From the NCBI RefSeq assembly GCF_012395255.1, contig NZ_JAAZQD010000003.1:372001-436000 (forward strand): DNA of 64,000 nucleotides. The letters run 5' to 3'. The translations under genes were made by a program, and so were the position numbers. Below, in pieces: positions 24,961 to 32,584 of this stretch. Within the stretch, counting starts at the first letter, position 1. The number at the start of each line of letters is the position of its first letter. The notes beneath the pieces were generated by a model. That model saw only the letters and a list, made by a program, of their open reading frames with translations, was not told the DNA's origin and ran no database searches. The stretch comes from Oleiagrimonas citrea. Its GTDB lineage: Bacteria > Pseudomonadota > Gammaproteobacteria > Xanthomonadales > Rhodanobacteraceae.

Positions 24961-26832
24961 ATGAACGCGAACGCCACCGAGACCCGCAAGTTCGAAGCCG
25001 AAGTCGCCCAGGTGCTGCATCTGGTCACGCACTCGCTGTACTCGCACAAGGAGATCTTCCTGCGCGAGCTGATCTCCAACGCCTCCGACGCCTGCGACAA
25101 ACTGCGTTTCCAAGCGCTGTCCGATGCCGCGCTGAAGGGCATGGACGCCGACCTGCATATCGACGTGCTGTGGGATCCGGAGGCGCGCACCATCAGCGTG
25201 CGCGACAACGGCATCGGCATGACGCGCGAGGACGTCATCGCCAACATCGGCACCATCGCCAGTTCCGGCACGCGCAAGTTCCTGGAGAACCTCAGCGGCG
25301 ATCAGAAGGCCGACGCACGCCTGATCGGCCAGTTCGGCGTCGGTTTCTACGCGGCCTTCGTGGTCGCCGACAAGGTCACCGTGCACACCCGTCACGCCGG
25401 CGCGGACGCCGCGGACGGTGTGAAGTGGGAGAGCGACGGCAAGGGCGAGTACCTGCTGGAGAGCGAGGAACGGGCCGAGCACGGCACCACCGTGACGCTG
25501 CACCTGAAGGCCGACGAGGACGAGTTCCTCAAGGCCTGGCAGCTGCGCTCGCTGGTGCACAAGTACTCCGACCACGTGGCCTTCACCATCCGCATGCCCA
25601 AGGACGAGGACGGCAAGCCGACCGACGAGCTGGAGACGATCAACGCCGCCTCGGCGCTGTGGACGCGGCCGAAGAACGAGATCGAGGACGAGGAATACGT
25701 CAACTTCTACAAGAGCATGGGCCACGACTTCAACGACCCGCTGGCCTGGACCCACAACCGCGTCGAGGGCACGCAGAGCTTCACCACGCTGCTGTACGTA
25801 CCGTCGCAGGTGCCGTTCGATCTGATGATGGGCGGACGCGACGAGCGCAAGGGGCTGAAGCTCTACATCAAGCGTGTGTTCGTGATGGACGCCGCCGAGC
25901 AGTTGCTTCCGGCCTACCTGCGCTTCGTGCGTGGCGTGGTCGATTCGGACGATCTGCCGCTCAATGTCAGCCGCGAGATCCTGCAGCAGAACCGCCAGGT
26001 CGACCGCATCCGCGGCGCCTGCGTGAAGCGCGTGCTGGATCTGCTGGACAAGCTGGCGCGCGACGAGGGCGAGAAGTTCGCCACCTTCTGGGGCGCGTTC
26101 GGCAACACGCTGAAGGAAGGCGTGGTCGAGGACCCGGACAACCGCGAACGCATCGCCGGTCTGCTGCGTTTTGCCTCCACGGCGGGCGAGGGTGCGGCGC
26201 AGACGGTATCGCTGGACGACTACATCGGCCGCATGCAGGCCGGGCAGGAGGACATCTGGGTCATCAGCGCCGAGACCCACGCTGCCGCTGCGGGAAGCCC
26301 GCAGCTGGAAGCGCTCAAGGCCAAGGGCATCGAGGTACTGCTGCTGTCGGACCGCATCGACGAATGGATGCTGAACTCGCTGACCGAATACAAGGGCAAG
26401 CGCATCCGCAACGCCGCCAAGGGCGAACTGCCGCTGGACGAGAGCGACAAGCAGAAGCAGGAAGAAGCCAGCAAGGAGGCCGAACCGCTGCTGGAGCGCA
26501 TCAAGACGCTGCTGGGCGACCGTGTCGGCGACGTGAAGGTCTCGGCGCGTCTGGTCGATTCGCCGTCGTGCCTGGCGCTGGCCGATCACGAGATGGCGCC
26601 GCATCTGGCGCGTCTGCTGCGTGAGGCCGGTCAACCCGTGCCGGACAACAAGCCAGTGCTGGAAGTGAACCCGGCGCACGCGCTGCTGAAGCGCTTGCAG
26701 GGCACCGAGGACGATGCGCAGGCGGGCGATCTGGCGCTGCTGTTGCTGGAGCAGGCCGAGGTCGCGGCGGGCGCGCCGCTGGCCGATCCGGCGGCGTTCC
26801 TCAAGCGCGTGAACCGACTGATCGCCTCGTAG
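24961..26832 (+). CDS. htpG: Molecular chaperone HtpG (Hsp90)
   Basis: 623 residues. The GHKL ATP-binding domain opens with FLRELISNASDACDKLRF, then VRDNGIGMTREDV and GQFGVGFYAAF; the middle domain includes the catalytic Arg region NVSREILQQNR, and the C-terminal dimerisation domain is complete. Cytoplasmic stress chaperone. It is transcribed alone, divergently from gluQ. I see no clear sigma-32 promoter in the 122-base gap. Confidence 0.97.
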   Translation: MNANATETRKFEAEVAQVLHLVTHSLYSHKEIFLRELISNASDACDKLRFQALSDAALKGMDADLHIDVLWDPEARTISVRDNGIGMTREDVIANIGTIASSGTRKFLENLSGDQKADARLIGQFGVGFYAAFVVADKVTVHTRHAGADAADGVKWESDGKGEYLLESEERAEHGTTVTLHLKADEDEFLKAWQLRSLVHKYSDHVAFTIRMPKDEDGKPTDELETINAASALWTRPKNEIEDEEYVNFYKSMGHDFNDPLAWTHNRVEGTQSFTTLLYVPSQVPFDLMMGGRDERKGLKLYIKRVFVMDAAEQLLPAYLRFVRGVVDSDDLPLNVSREILQQNRQVDRIRGACVKRVLDLLDKLARDEGEKFATFWGAFGNTLKEGVVEDPDNRERIAGLLRFASTAGEGAAQTVSLDDYIGRMQAGQEDIWVISAETHAAAAGSPQLEALKAKGIEVLLLSDRIDEWMLNSLTEYKGKRIRNAAKGELPLDESDKQKQEEASKEAEPLLERIKTLLGDRVGDVKVSARLVDSPSCLALADHEMAPHLARLLREAGQPVPDNKPVLEVNPAHALLKRLQGTEDDAQAGDLALLLLEQAEVAAGAPLADPAAFLKRVNRLIAS

Positions 26833-26851
26833 CACGCCGTTTTTCCCGAGC

Positions 26852-26880
26852 GCGCGGGGCGACCGCCGTCCGCCCCGCGC
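26852..26880 (+). terminator. GC-rich hairpin after htpG
   Basis: A 10-bp perfect stem GCGCGGGGCG/CGCCCCGCGC surrounds a 9-base loop 20 bases after the htpG stop. There is no T-run after it, so it may stabilise the mRNA end rather than terminate transcription. Confidence 0.35.
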
Positions 26881-26957
26881 AGGAATCGTGCGGGGTCGGG
26901 CGGACGCCGCCCGTTGATCGTGCGAGGATGCATTCCATTATCCGCAGAGGTTGCTCC

Positions 26958-27563
26958 ATGCAGAATCAGATCCAGAACAAGTCCGACGCCGAGGCCGACA
27001 AGGGCGGCAGCCGCGACGCGCAGGTCGACAAACTGATGTTCCAGTCGCGTTTCGTGATGGTGTTCGGCGAGATCAACCATCGCCAGGCGCAGCGCGTGTG
27101 CGAACGCCTGCTGGCCATGTCGGAGGAATCGGACAAGCCGATCCGCATGCTGGTGTCCTCGCCCGGCGGTCACGTCGAATCCGGCGACGTCATCCACGAC
27201 ATGATCCGCTTCGTGCGCGCGCCGGTCATCACCATCGGCAGCGGCTGGGTGGCCAGCGCCGGCACCCATATCTTCCTGGCGGCGGAGAAAGAGAACCGTC
27301 TGTGTCTGCCCAACACCCGCTTCATGATCCACCAGCCCAGCGGCGGCGCGGGCGGTCCGGCCTCGGACATCGAGATCCAGGCCAAGGAAATCCTGCGCAC
27401 GCGTGAGCGTATCGCGCGCGTCATCGCCGAAAGTACCGGCCAGCCTTATGACAAGGTGCTGGTCGACGTCGAGCGCGATTTCTGGATGGATCCGCAGCAG
27501 GCGATCGAGTACGGCGTGGTGTCGAAGGTGATCCGGCACCATTCCGATCTCGGCATCGAATAA
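26958..27563 (+). CDS. ClpP2-like ATP-dependent Clp protease proteolytic subunit
   Basis: 201 residues of the ClpP/crotonase serine-protease fold. The catalytic triad is intact: Ser100 (VASAG), His125 (MIHQP) and Asp174 (VERDFW). SSPGGHVESGD forms the oxyanion region. The N-terminus lacks the RGERxYDIYSRLLKxR segment of housekeeping ClpP, which shapes the axial pore and ATPase docking, and no clpX or clpA is adjacent. It therefore looks like the second ClpP paralogue known from Pseudomonas (ClpP2), which may need a ClpP1 partner. The ATG at 26958 follows AGAGG. Confidence 0.82.
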   Translation: MQNQIQNKSDAEADKGGSRDAQVDKLMFQSRFVMVFGEINHRQAQRVCERLLAMSEESDKPIRMLVSSPGGHVESGDVIHDMIRFVRAPVITIGSGWVASAGTHIFLAAEKENRLCLPNTRFMIHQPSGGAGGPASDIEIQAKEILRTRERIARVIAESTGQPYDKVLVDVERDFWMDPQQAIEYGVVSKVIRHHSDLGIE

Positions 27564-27580
27564 GCGAATGCTTCATGACG

Positions 27581-27618
27581 ACGGCGCGCGGCGGATGTTC
27601 CCGCCGCGCGCCGTTTTT
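27581..27618 (+). terminator. Rho-independent terminator after the ClpP2-like gene
   Basis: A 14-bp perfect stem (ACGGCGCGCGGCGG and complement) surrounds the loop ATGTTC and runs into a T5 tract at 27614-27618. Confidence 0.88.
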
Positions 27619-27664
27619 CGTTCCTTCCGCGCGAGAAAGCGCGCTGGATGGACCCGCCTATGGA

Positions 27665-28189
27665 TCAGTCTTCGTAGTTCGCCGGCGCCGGATTCAGATG
27701 GCCGCAGGCGTCGCAGGTGCGCGCTTCGCGTGAACCGTAGAAGCGGTCGAAGATCGGCGGGAAGTCGTTCTCGATGCTCTCGAGCATGAAATACTCTTCG
27801 TAGAGCTTGTGGTTGCACTGTTCGCAGTACCACAGCAGGCCGTCCTTCTCGTGCGGCAGACGCTTGCGCTCGATGACCAGGCCGATGGAGTCCGCCATGC
27901 GCTGCGGTGAATGCGGCACGCGCGGCGGCAGATAGAACATCTCTCCGGCGCGGATCGGCAGGTCGCGCGCTTCGCCGTCGTCCTGCACCTTCAGCACCAT
28001 CTCGCCCTCGATCTGGTAGAAGAATTCCGGACCCTCGTCGTAGTGGTAGTCGGTGCGCGCGTTCGGGCCGCCGACGATCATGACGATGAAATCGCCGTCG
28101 ACGATGCACTTGTTGCCGACCGGCGGTTTCAGCAGGTGCCGGTGTTCGTCGATCCATTGCTTGAGGTCGAAGGGCGGGGTCAGGGCCAT
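27665..28189 (-). CDS. nbaC: 3-hydroxyanthranilate 3,4-dioxygenase
   Basis: 174 residues, a cupin that opens the ring of 3-hydroxyanthranilate to give the quinolinate precursor. Iron ligands are in [16 protein letters not shown] (His, Glu) and VPHSPQR (His). A C-terminal rubredoxin-like metal site has CEQC and CDAC, as in bacterial enzymes. The ATG at 28189 follows an ACGGAG; an in-frame ATG nine codons upstream is less likely. It acts downstream of kmo in the kynurenine route although the genes are 4.3 kb apart. It is monocistronic. Confidence 0.95.
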   Translation of the reverse strand: MALTPPFDLKQWIDEHRHLLKPPVGNKCIVDGDFIVMIVGGPNARTDYHYDEGPEFFYQIEGEMVLKVQDDGEARDLPIRAGEMFYLPPRVPHSPQRMADSIGLVIERKRLPHEKDGLLWYCEQCNHKLYEEYFMLESIENDFPPIFDRFYGSREARTCDACGHLNPAPANYED

Positions 28190-28340
28190 GGTGTGGACTC
28201 CGTTGCGGGTGCCCACGGTAACGTCCAGACGATGTGTTGCAAAGTCTGGACCGTCGAGGACGAATCCCGTGCAGCCGACGTCGATGCAATCGGGCGCGAC
28301 CTTGTTGCGCGCGGGCCTTGCCTGCTACATGCATGAAGAC

Positions 28341-28370
28341 GAAAACGCCGGCGAAGTAGCCGGCGTTTTC
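28341..28370 (-). terminator. Bidirectional terminator hairpin upstream of nbaC and downstream of the anti-sigma gene
   Basis: GAAAACGCCGGC and its complement form a 12-bp perfect stem with a 6-base loop. The arms carry A4 and T4 runs. It lies 27 bases beyond the anti-sigma factor stop and fits termination of that minus-strand operon. Confidence 0.78.
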
Positions 28371-28396
28371 GTGCGGACGGAGCATCGCGAGGTGCC

Positions 28397-29170
28397 TCAG
28401 GCGCCGCCGATGGAGCCCTTGGCGATCACGGGGCCGGTCGGCTGGCCGGTCGGCGAGCCGCCCTTGGGTTCGAGCGAGACTGCGAGCAGGGCCTTGTCGC
28501 TCAGCTGCTTCACGAGCGTCAGCGGCAGGTCCATGCTGTTGGTCTTGTCCGGCGTGAACACGCCTACCGAGATCGGCTTGTGTCCTGGCGGAATCAGCCA
28601 CAGCTGGGTCGAGCGATTGTCAGCAATGGCCTGCGGTGTGGCCGGCACCAGGATCATGCGGTGATGGGTGACATCCATCGTCGCGGTCCAGCCGGCGATG
28701 CCGTTGTTCTGCTCGATCTTGGCGACCATGAAGGTGGTCGGCGGAGGCGTCGAGGCGGTCTGCACGGGCGTCGGCGCCGGCGAGGGCGTCGGGCGCGGCA
28801 GGGTGACCAGCAGCACGAGGCAGGCGGCGGCGACAGTGCTGGCGCCGATACCGATCCAGTGCCACAGGCGCAGGTTGTTCCACAGGCCGCCGCTGGCGGT
28901 CGGTTCCGGCGCGCTGCGGGCCATCACGCTGCCGCCCAGGCCGAGTTCGGCCAGGATGCGCGGCCACACGTAAGCGGCGGGCTGGGTGGCGGCGATTTCC
29001 TCGGCCAGGGGCGCGAGCCGCTCCTGCCAGGCTTCGACGGCGGCGGCCAGTTCGGGATCTTCCCGCAGTTGCCGTTCGACCTCGCGTCGCTGTTCGGCGT
29101 CGAGCACGCCGAGCACGTATTCCGCGCCGCGAAGCTTCTCGTGTCCGTTGGTGTCGGTGGTCGTGGTCAT
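28397..29170 (-). CDS. RskA-type anti-sigma factor
   Basis: 257 residues. The N-terminal cytoplasmic region (about 1-75) has the EYVLGVLDAEQRREVERQL start common in RskA-like anti-sigma domains. A single membrane helix (about 104-124) is followed by a Pro/Thr-rich stalk and a periplasmic RskA domain (about 145-257, including STQLWLIPPGHKPISVGVF). It should hold the partner sigma factor at the membrane until a periplasmic signal triggers proteolysis. Its ATG overlaps the sigma stop by ATGA. Confidence 0.88.
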   Translation of the reverse strand: MTTTTDTNGHEKLRGAEYVLGVLDAEQRREVERQLREDPELAAAVEAWQERLAPLAEEIAATQPAAYVWPRILAELGLGGSVMARSAPEPTASGGLWNNLRLWHWIGIGASTVAAACLVLLVTLPRPTPSPAPTPVQTASTPPPTTFMVAKIEQNNGIAGWTATMDVTHHRMILVPATPQAIADNRSTQLWLIPPGHKPISVGVFTPDKTNSMDLPLTLVKQLSDKALLAVSLEPKGGSPTGQPTGPVIAKGSIGGA

Positions 29171-29730
29171 CGTTCCAGGCAGGTGCGCAGTTTGATCAGG
29201 CTACGGCGAATCCAGCTTTTCATGGTGCCGAGGGGGACCGAACACCGGTCCGCCAATTCGTTATACGTAGCGCCGCTGAAAAAAGCTTCACGCACCGCGC
29301 TGCGATGTTTGTCTTCGAGTTCGTCCAGGCAGTGATCGAGACGCTGATGGTCCTGGCTGGTCTGCGCGTGCGATGGGGGCGTGGGCGCGTCGTCGGCGAA
29401 ACCGTCGATCATGCTGTCGTCGCCGACCGCCTCGCGCCGCTTGCGCAGGCGGTCGATGGACTTGTTGCGGCTGAGCGTGATCAGCCAGGTCATCGCGCTG
29501 GCCTTGGAGGCGTCGAAGCTGGAGGCGCGTCGCCACACCGTGGTGAAGACCTCCTGCAGCGTGTCCTCGGCTTCGCCGCGGTCGCGCAGCATGCGCAGGC
29601 ACACGCCGTAGAGCTTGCTCGAACTGTGTTCGTAGAGTTTCGCGAAGGCGCTTTCGTCACCGCGGCCGGACAATGTCAGCCATTGTGCGAGCTGCTCCCT
29701 GTCGAGCGCGGCATCGGGACTCTGGACCAT
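29167..29730 (-). CDS. ECF RNA polymerase sigma factor (SigK-like)
   Basis: 187 residues. Region 2 (FAKLYEHSSSKLYGVCLRML, DTLQEVFTTVWRRA, MTWLITLSRNKSIDRLRKRR) and region 4 (REAFFSGATYNELADRCSVPLGTMKSWIRRSL) are complete. The ATG is preceded by AGGA. It pairs with the overlapping RskA-type anti-sigma gene; in other bacteria this pair answers envelope or redox stress. I could not assign the inducing signal or target promoters. Confidence 0.93.
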   Translation of the reverse strand: MVQSPDAALDREQLAQWLTLSGRGDESAFAKLYEHSSSKLYGVCLRMLRDRGEAEDTLQEVFTTVWRRASSFDASKASAMTWLITLSRNKSIDRLRKRREAVGDDSMIDGFADDAPTPPSHAQTSQDHQRLDHCLDELEDKHRSAVREAFFSGATYNELADRCSVPLGTMKSWIRRSLIKLRTCLER

Positions 29731-29846
29731 GCAGTCATCCTGCTTCGTGCAAGTGATGTGTGGGCGTACGTGCCGCGCGCCGCGGGCACCGGGTCAGCAT
29801 GGCATCGGCGCTGAAGCGGCGCAACACGCCGCTTCGCATGCGTCGT

Positions 29847-31736
29847 TCAGACTTCCAGCGAGGCGAGGTCGCCTTTCTGTTCCAGCCAGGCCTTGCGGTC
29901 GCTTGAACGCTTGCGCGCCAGCAGCATGTCCATGATCTGCGCGGTGCCTTCGTTGTCGTCCACGGTCAGCTGCACCAGTCGGCGCGTGTCCGGATGGATG
30001 GTCGATTCGCGCAACTGCGACGGGTTCATCTCGCCGAGGCCCTTGAAGCGGGTGACCGAGACCTGGCCTTTCATCTTCTCGCGCTCGATGCGTTCGAGCA
30101 GGATGCGTTTTTCTTCCTCGTCCAGGCAGTAGAACACCTGCTTGCCCACGTCGACGCGGAACAGCGGCGGCATGGCCACGAACACGTGACCCTCACGGAC
30201 CAGGGACGGGAAGTGCTTGAGAAACAGCGCCGACAGCAGGGTGGCGATGTGCAGGCCGTCGGAATCGGCGTCGGCGAGAATGATGACCTTGCCGTAGCGC
30301 AGACCGTCGAGATCGTCCTTGCCCGGATCGCAGCCGATGGCGATGGCGAGATCGTGGACTTCATTCGAGGCCAGCACGCCAGTGGATTCGACTTCCCAGG
30401 TGTTGAGGATCTTGCCGCGCAGCGGAAGGATGGCCTGGTAGTCCTTGTCGCGCGCCTGCTTGGCGCTGCCGCCGGCGGAATCGCCCTCGACCAGGAACAA
30501 CTCGGTGCGGGTCAGGTCGCTGGATGCGCAATCGGCCAGCTTGCCGGGCAGGGCGGGGCCTTGCACGATCTTCTTGCGCACGACCTTCTTGGCAGCCTTC
30601 AGGCGCGCGCTGGCGTGGTCGATGGCCAGCTGCGCGATGCGCTCGCCGTCCTCGACATGCTGGTTCAGCCACAGCGTGAAAGCGTCGTGGATGGCATTCT
30701 CAACCAGCGAGGCGGCGGGTCGCGAAGACAGGCGTTCCTTGGTCTGGCCGGCAAACTGCGGGTCGCGCATCTTCACGCTGAGCACGAACGACAAGCGTTC
30801 CCAGACGTCTTCCGGCGCCAGTTTCACGCCGCGTGGCAGCAGGTTGCGCAGATCGCAGAACTCGCGCATGGCGTTGGTCAGTCCGGTGCGCAGGCCGTTG
30901 ACGTGGGTGCCGCCCTGCGCGGTCGGAATCAGATTGACGTAGGACTCCTGCACCAGTTCGCCTTCGGGCACCCAGGCAAATGCGGTGTCGACGGTTTCCT
31001 GCTCGCGTTCGGCATGCTGCACGAGCAGTTCCGCGGGCAGGGTCTCGATGCCGCCCATCTCGCTCTTGAGGTAGTCGGCCAGGCCGTCCTCGTAGTGCCA
31101 TTCGACGGTCTCGCCGCTGGCTTCGTCGGTGAGCTTGACGTTCAGGCCTGCACAGAGCACGGCTTTGGCGCGCAGAAGGTGCTTGAGCTTCGAAAGGGAA
31201 ATCTTTGAAGAATCGAAGTATTTCGGGTCCGGCCAGAAGCGCAGCGTGGTGCCGGTGTTGCGTTTTCCAACGCTGCCGACGACTTCCAGTTCGGAGGCGC
31301 GGTCACCGTCGGCGAAGCCCATCTTGTACTCGTTGCCGTCGCGGCGGATGGTGACGTCCAGGCGCGTGGAGAGCGCGTTCACCACCGACACGCCGACGCC
31401 GTGCAGACCGCCGGAGAAGGCGTAGTTCTTGTTCGAGAACTTGCCACCCGCATGCAGCCGCGTGAGGATCAGCTCGATACCGGGCACGCCCTCTTCGGGA
31501 TGGATGTCCACCGGCATGCCGCGGCCATCGTCGCGCACTTCCACCGAGCCGTCCTTGTAGACGGTCACCTCGACATTCTTGGCATGGCCGGCCAGGGCCT
31601 CGTCGACGGAGTTGTCGATGACTTCCTGCGCCAGATGGTTCGGGCGCGTGGTGTCGGTGTACATGCCGGGCCGGCGCTTGACCGGATCCAGGCCCGAGAG
31701 AACTTCGATGTCGGCGGCGTTGTAGCGACTGCTCAT
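29847..31736 (-). CDS. parE: DNA topoisomerase IV subunit B
   Basis: 629 residues. The GHKL ATPase domain has QEVIDNSVDEALAGHA and GGLHGVGVSVVNALS; the transducer domain follows; the TOPRIM segment has LVEGDSAGGSAKQARD, and PLRGKILNTWEV is present. It separates daughter chromosomes with ParC, which is not in the window. The ATG at 31736 gives the standard N-terminus; an upstream in-frame extension of 62 codons is rejected. Length near 630 and lack of the GyrB insert favour ParE over GyrB. Confidence 0.95.
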   Translation of the reverse strand: MSSRYNAADIEVLSGLDPVKRRPGMYTDTTRPNHLAQEVIDNSVDEALAGHAKNVEVTVYKDGSVEVRDDGRGMPVDIHPEEGVPGIELILTRLHAGGKFSNKNYAFSGGLHGVGVSVVNALSTRLDVTIRRDGNEYKMGFADGDRASELEVVGSVGKRNTGTTLRFWPDPKYFDSSKISLSKLKHLLRAKAVLCAGLNVKLTDEASGETVEWHYEDGLADYLKSEMGGIETLPAELLVQHAEREQETVDTAFAWVPEGELVQESYVNLIPTAQGGTHVNGLRTGLTNAMREFCDLRNLLPRGVKLAPEDVWERLSFVLSVKMRDPQFAGQTKERLSSRPAASLVENAIHDAFTLWLNQHVEDGERIAQLAIDHASARLKAAKKVVRKKIVQGPALPGKLADCASSDLTRTELFLVEGDSAGGSAKQARDKDYQAILPLRGKILNTWEVESTGVLASNEVHDLAIAIGCDPGKDDLDGLRYGKVIILADADSDGLHIATLLSALFLKHFPSLVREGHVFVAMPPLFRVDVGKQVFYCLDEEEKRILLERIEREKMKGQVSVTRFKGLGEMNPSQLRESTIHPDTRRLVQLTVDDNEGTAQIMDMLLARKRSSDRKAWLEQKGDLASLEV

Positions 31737-31951
31737 GTTGCGGTGGTCTTCGATCCGGTCGGTGGGTGGCGGTGCAGCATGGCCAGCGCCGTGCATGCGG
31801 TCAAGTGTGCGGCAAGTTCGACCTCCTGTCTGCTTTCTGAATAGGACGCGGCGCGGTTTAGGTGCGATTGAGGCGCGACTTCCCAGGGTGCGGCCCGTGG
31901 TTCGACGCATCGGCGCCGCCACCGAAATTTCATCCAGCAGGAGGTTTCATC

Positions 31952-32467
31952 ATGAACAAGCTACTTGGCAGTGTCCTGATCGCCAGCGCCGGTTTCCTGG
32001 CCGCCCCGGTCTTCGCGCAGGTGGCGGTCGGCGGCGGCGCGGCGGCCCATGTCGGTGGTCAGGTCGGCGGCCTCACGCAGAGTGCGGCCCGGGCCAGTGG
32101 TCATCTAAGCGTCCAGGCCCAGACCCGCGCCGCCGATGCCATGCAGCGTGCGCAGATGCAGACCCGCCAGGCCAAGCAGCGCGCGGCGCAGGCCAAGGCT
32201 AGCGCCGATACCACGGCTGCCGAGGCGCGCCGGCATGCCGAGCATGCCGCACAGGCCAGCGCTGATGCGGCGGATCGTGCCGGCGGTGCCGTGAGTACGT
32301 CCGCGGTGCCGCGTGCCAGCGCCACGGGTGAAGCCCGCATGTCCGCGCAGGGCGGGACGGGTTCCGCTCACGCCGGTATGCATGCATCCGCCCGTAGTTC
32401 CGTACATGGCGGTGCCAGTGCCGATGCGCGACTGCATGGCGACGCCGCGGCGGGCGGCGGTCACTGA
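31952..32467 (+). CDS. Secreted Ala/Gly/His-rich low-complexity protein
   Basis: 171 residues. A clean signal peptide (MNKLLGSVLIASAGFLAAPVFA) is followed by a Gly-rich stretch, a long Ala/Gln/Arg helix-prone middle (AADAMQRAQMQTRQAKQRAA and similar) and an Ala/Ser/His-rich tail ending in GGGH. A perfect AGGAGG lies 7 bases upstream of the ATG, so it is likely well translated. I recognise no domain. The amphipathic Ala-rich middle could form a coiled coil. The region 31737-31951 is the divergent promoter area shared with parE. Confidence 0.75.
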   Translation: MNKLLGSVLIASAGFLAAPVFAQVAVGGGAAAHVGGQVGGLTQSAARASGHLSVQAQTRAADAMQRAQMQTRQAKQRAAQAKASADTTAAEARRHAEHAAQASADAADRAGGAVSTSAVPRASATGEARMSAQGGTGSAHAGMHASARSSVHGGASADARLHGDAAAGGGH

Positions 32468-32541
32468 TCCATGCGTTCCGCGCCGGTTGCGCCCCGGCGG
32501 ATCGATGCAGCGCATCCACAGAAGATGCATCCGCTTGATTG

Positions 32542-32567
32542 CGCCCGGCCTTGCGCCGGGCGTTCTT
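32542..32567 (+). terminator. Terminator after the secreted Ala-rich protein gene
   Basis: An 8-bp stem CGCCCGGC/GCCGGGCG with a 5-base loop is followed by TTCTTT. It lies between the convergent secreted-protein and aminopeptidase genes. Confidence 0.7.
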
Positions 32568-32584
32568 TATGGGTGATTCCGGCG

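Noticed and set aside
24835-26835. A 666-codon open frame antisense to htpG
   Set aside because: Exact shadow of a well-identified gene; composition is His/Gln/Arg/Val-rich without domains, as expected for the reverse frame of GC-rich coding DNA. Similar shadows over ccmF, pyrG and the kinase were dropped.
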